Origin: Trochalopteron elliotii
Taxonomy: Eukaryota > Chordata > Aves > Passeriformes > Leiothrichidae
Direction: 5' to 3'
DNA: 64,000 nt
NCBI GenBank assembly: GCA_024734555.1
Contig: JANPWX010000097.1
Span: forward strand, 6,684,892 to 6,748,891
Shown: positions 63,003-64,000 of the stretch, piece by piece
Position numbering within the stretch: the first letter of the stretch is position 1
How the letters are laid out: the number at the start of each line of letters is the position of its first letter
Position numbers and translations under genes: made by a program
The notes under the pieces: generated by a model
Told to the model about the DNA's origin: nothing
What the model saw: the letters and a program-made list of their open reading frames with translations, nothing else
Database searches by the model: none

Positions 63003-64000
63003 TCACGAGTCCCTCTCCTTTTTCACTTTCACATCTCCGGCCAGGATGGTGGCGATCTCCCCTTGCATGAAGGCCCAGGGGACGTTGGAGCCAACCAGGG
63101 GACACTTCTCTCCGCTGGGGCAATACACCTCCCCGCTGGCTCCCTGCTGCTTGATGCTCTGCCGGGAGCAGGGGAAGCAGAACTTGTGGGAGGGGACGGA
63201 GGGGCACTGCACGAAGTGGGTGTCTTCCAGGCGCTCGTGGCAGAGGGTACAACACAACGGGACGCTGGCGGCGAGGGACGAGTCCGGCAGGCTGGCGGGG
63301 TGGACGGGCTCCAGCCCGCCCGCCGCCGCCGCGTTGGCCCCCTGGCCCGGCACCTCTCTGCCGGGGCCCAGCCTTCTTTGGTTCATGGCGGACGGCGAAG
63401 GGGGGCTGCTGCTGTTCCTCCGCGTGGTGGAGTGGACCTGGTTGGCGTCTTTGGAGGCGTGGTTGCCCCCGGCATTGTCCGCCACCAGAATGAGGGCGGC
63501 CATGGGGGACTGGCCGTTCTGTGCCGCCTCGGGCGGCGTGGTCCGGTTGGAGTGGGGCGAGGCGGTGGGCGGCGGGGGCGACATGAAGGGGGTGGCCGTC
63601 AGCGGCAGCTTCATCCCTTCCGACGAGGTGGGCAGCCAGGGCTGCACCTCCCCGTTGATCTTCGGGGGTCCTGCCTCGCCCTCCGGCTCGGGGGAAGGCT
63701 TCCTCTTCCGGGCGGCCCGGGCCCCTGCAGAGCCAGAAGTGGGGGGAATGAGGAGGGTAAGAAGGCAGCGCAGTCACAATGCATCGCCGAGCAACCGCGG
63801 AAACGGGTGGCCTCGGCCACCCCCCGGGCACCCGGCCACCCAAGCGGCCGGGCCGCCGCCCCGCACGCCCAAACCGCCCGGCATCTCCCGCCCCGCATCC
63901 CTGGAGAGCTCCCACTCCCGCCCCGTCCTTTCCTGCCCTGTCCTGCCCTGCCCGCCGCCCCCCGATCCCCGGCTCCTCACCTGGCTTGGCCACGGAGCCG
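63003..64000 (-). CDS. IRF2BP2: IRF2BP2, C-terminal part (last coding exon plus 20 nt of the preceding exon)
   Basis: This is the C-terminal part of a nuclear transcriptional corepressor that binds IRF2. The coding blocks are 63,981-64,000 and 63,003-63,724, ending in TGA at 63,003-63,005. They give 246 complete codons; the N-terminal zinc finger and most of exon 1 lie beyond the window. In order, the visible part has a basic stretch [12 protein letters not shown] just after the exon junction, which is the nuclear-localisation/phosphoserine segment known in the family. A Pro/Ser-rich linker follows, containing [19 protein letters not shown] and [13 protein letters not shown]. The C-terminal C3HC4-type RING-like domain lies at about 63,110-63,255, with cysteines in CCTLC, FVQC, HKFCFPC, VYC and GEKC. 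The protein ends VKVKKERDS. An intron at this point separates it from the paralogues IRF2BP1 and IRF2BPL, which are intronless in mammals. The frame is intact and CpG-rich. Identification comes from recognition of the family, not from a search. Confidence 0.95.
63725..63980 (-). other. IRF2BP2: IRF2BP2 intron, 256 bp
   Basis: Read on the minus strand, the donor is AAGCCAG|GTGAGG at 63,980 and the acceptor is TTCTGGCTCTGCAG|GGGCC ending at 63,725. Joining the exons gives the in-frame junction [14 protein letters not shown], as expected for the family, with the intron in phase 1 (after the first base of the Gly codon). The intron is short and extremely GC-rich except near the acceptor. It can be read through without a stop in one frame, but that read-through frame does not encode the conserved protein. 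Confidence 0.9.

Larger units (their letters stand above)
62990..64000. promoter_or_regulatory. CpG island over the IRF2BP2 coding region
   Basis: CpG dinucleotides are dense from about 62,990 to the window end, unlike the CpG-depleted rest of the window. The island covers the last exon and intron and continues out of the window, presumably to the promoter. Confidence 0.8.

Noticed and set aside
62824..63993. 389-codon minus-strand frame across the IRF2BP2 exon, intron and UTR
   Set aside because: It reads IRF2BP2 in the wrong frame and through the intron. The correct frame is the one ending VKVKKERDS.
1..64000. CRISPR arrays, bacterial operons, prophage, rRNA or tRNA genes, endogenous retroviral genes
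   Set aside because: No spaced direct repeats, ribosome-site/operon layout, RNA-gene cores or LTR-bounded gag/pol/env text were recognised. All signs point to vertebrate intergenic DNA.

Overview
The window looks like vertebrate, most probably avian, nuclear DNA. It has no operon-like gene density and almost no long open frames. Two CR1-type LINE 3' ends and two weathered MIR-type SINEs are visible, and recognisable repeats are otherwise sparse. The only gene I can recognise is at the extreme right, on the minus strand. It is the last coding exon, a 256-bp intron and the final 20 coding bases of the preceding exon of IRF2BP2 (interferon regulatory factor 2 binding protein 2), followed by a long AT-rich 3' UTR. 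The species cannot be named from this sequence.

Layout. Positions 1-59,760 are essentially intergenic DNA on the 3' side of IRF2BP2. In mammals the neighbour on that side is TARBP1; I saw no TARBP1-like coding sequence here. Between 3.1 and 9.4 kb there are four short open frames that begin at good splice-acceptor-like sites; one is followed by a poly(A) signal. I could not match any of them to a known protein, so they are low-confidence exon candidates. MIR-type SINE relics lie near 26.5 kb (plus) and 30.3 kb (minus). A CR1 3' end with a still-open reverse-transcriptase C-terminal frame lies at 46.0-46.5 kb (plus), and a second, shorter CR1 tail lies at 57.1-57.3 kb (minus). Simple-sequence tracts are scattered through the window, the largest being a TTCCC/TCCC tract at 58.8-58.9 kb.

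Several repeat-free pockets (about 12.2-12.9, 13.6-13.8, 21.0-22.0, 30.6-31.6, 34.8-35.3, 38.9-39.1, 40.0-40.3, 44.6-45.0, 49.5-49.7 and 53.6-53.8 kb) have the look of conserved noncoding elements. They are AT-rich, carry TAAT-core and other factor-site-like words, and some keep isolated CpGs. This is a judgement by eye and needs an alignment. Two small CpG-rich clusters (about 20.6-20.8 and 40.8-41.1 kb) could be cryptic promoters; the second is followed by a TATA-like word.

The picture is one developmental or immune regulator gene with a long flanking noncoding domain that may hold its distal enhancers. I found no previously undescribed multi-gene system. The most unusual local structure is a near-perfect 24-bp-arm hairpin at 16,486-16,562.
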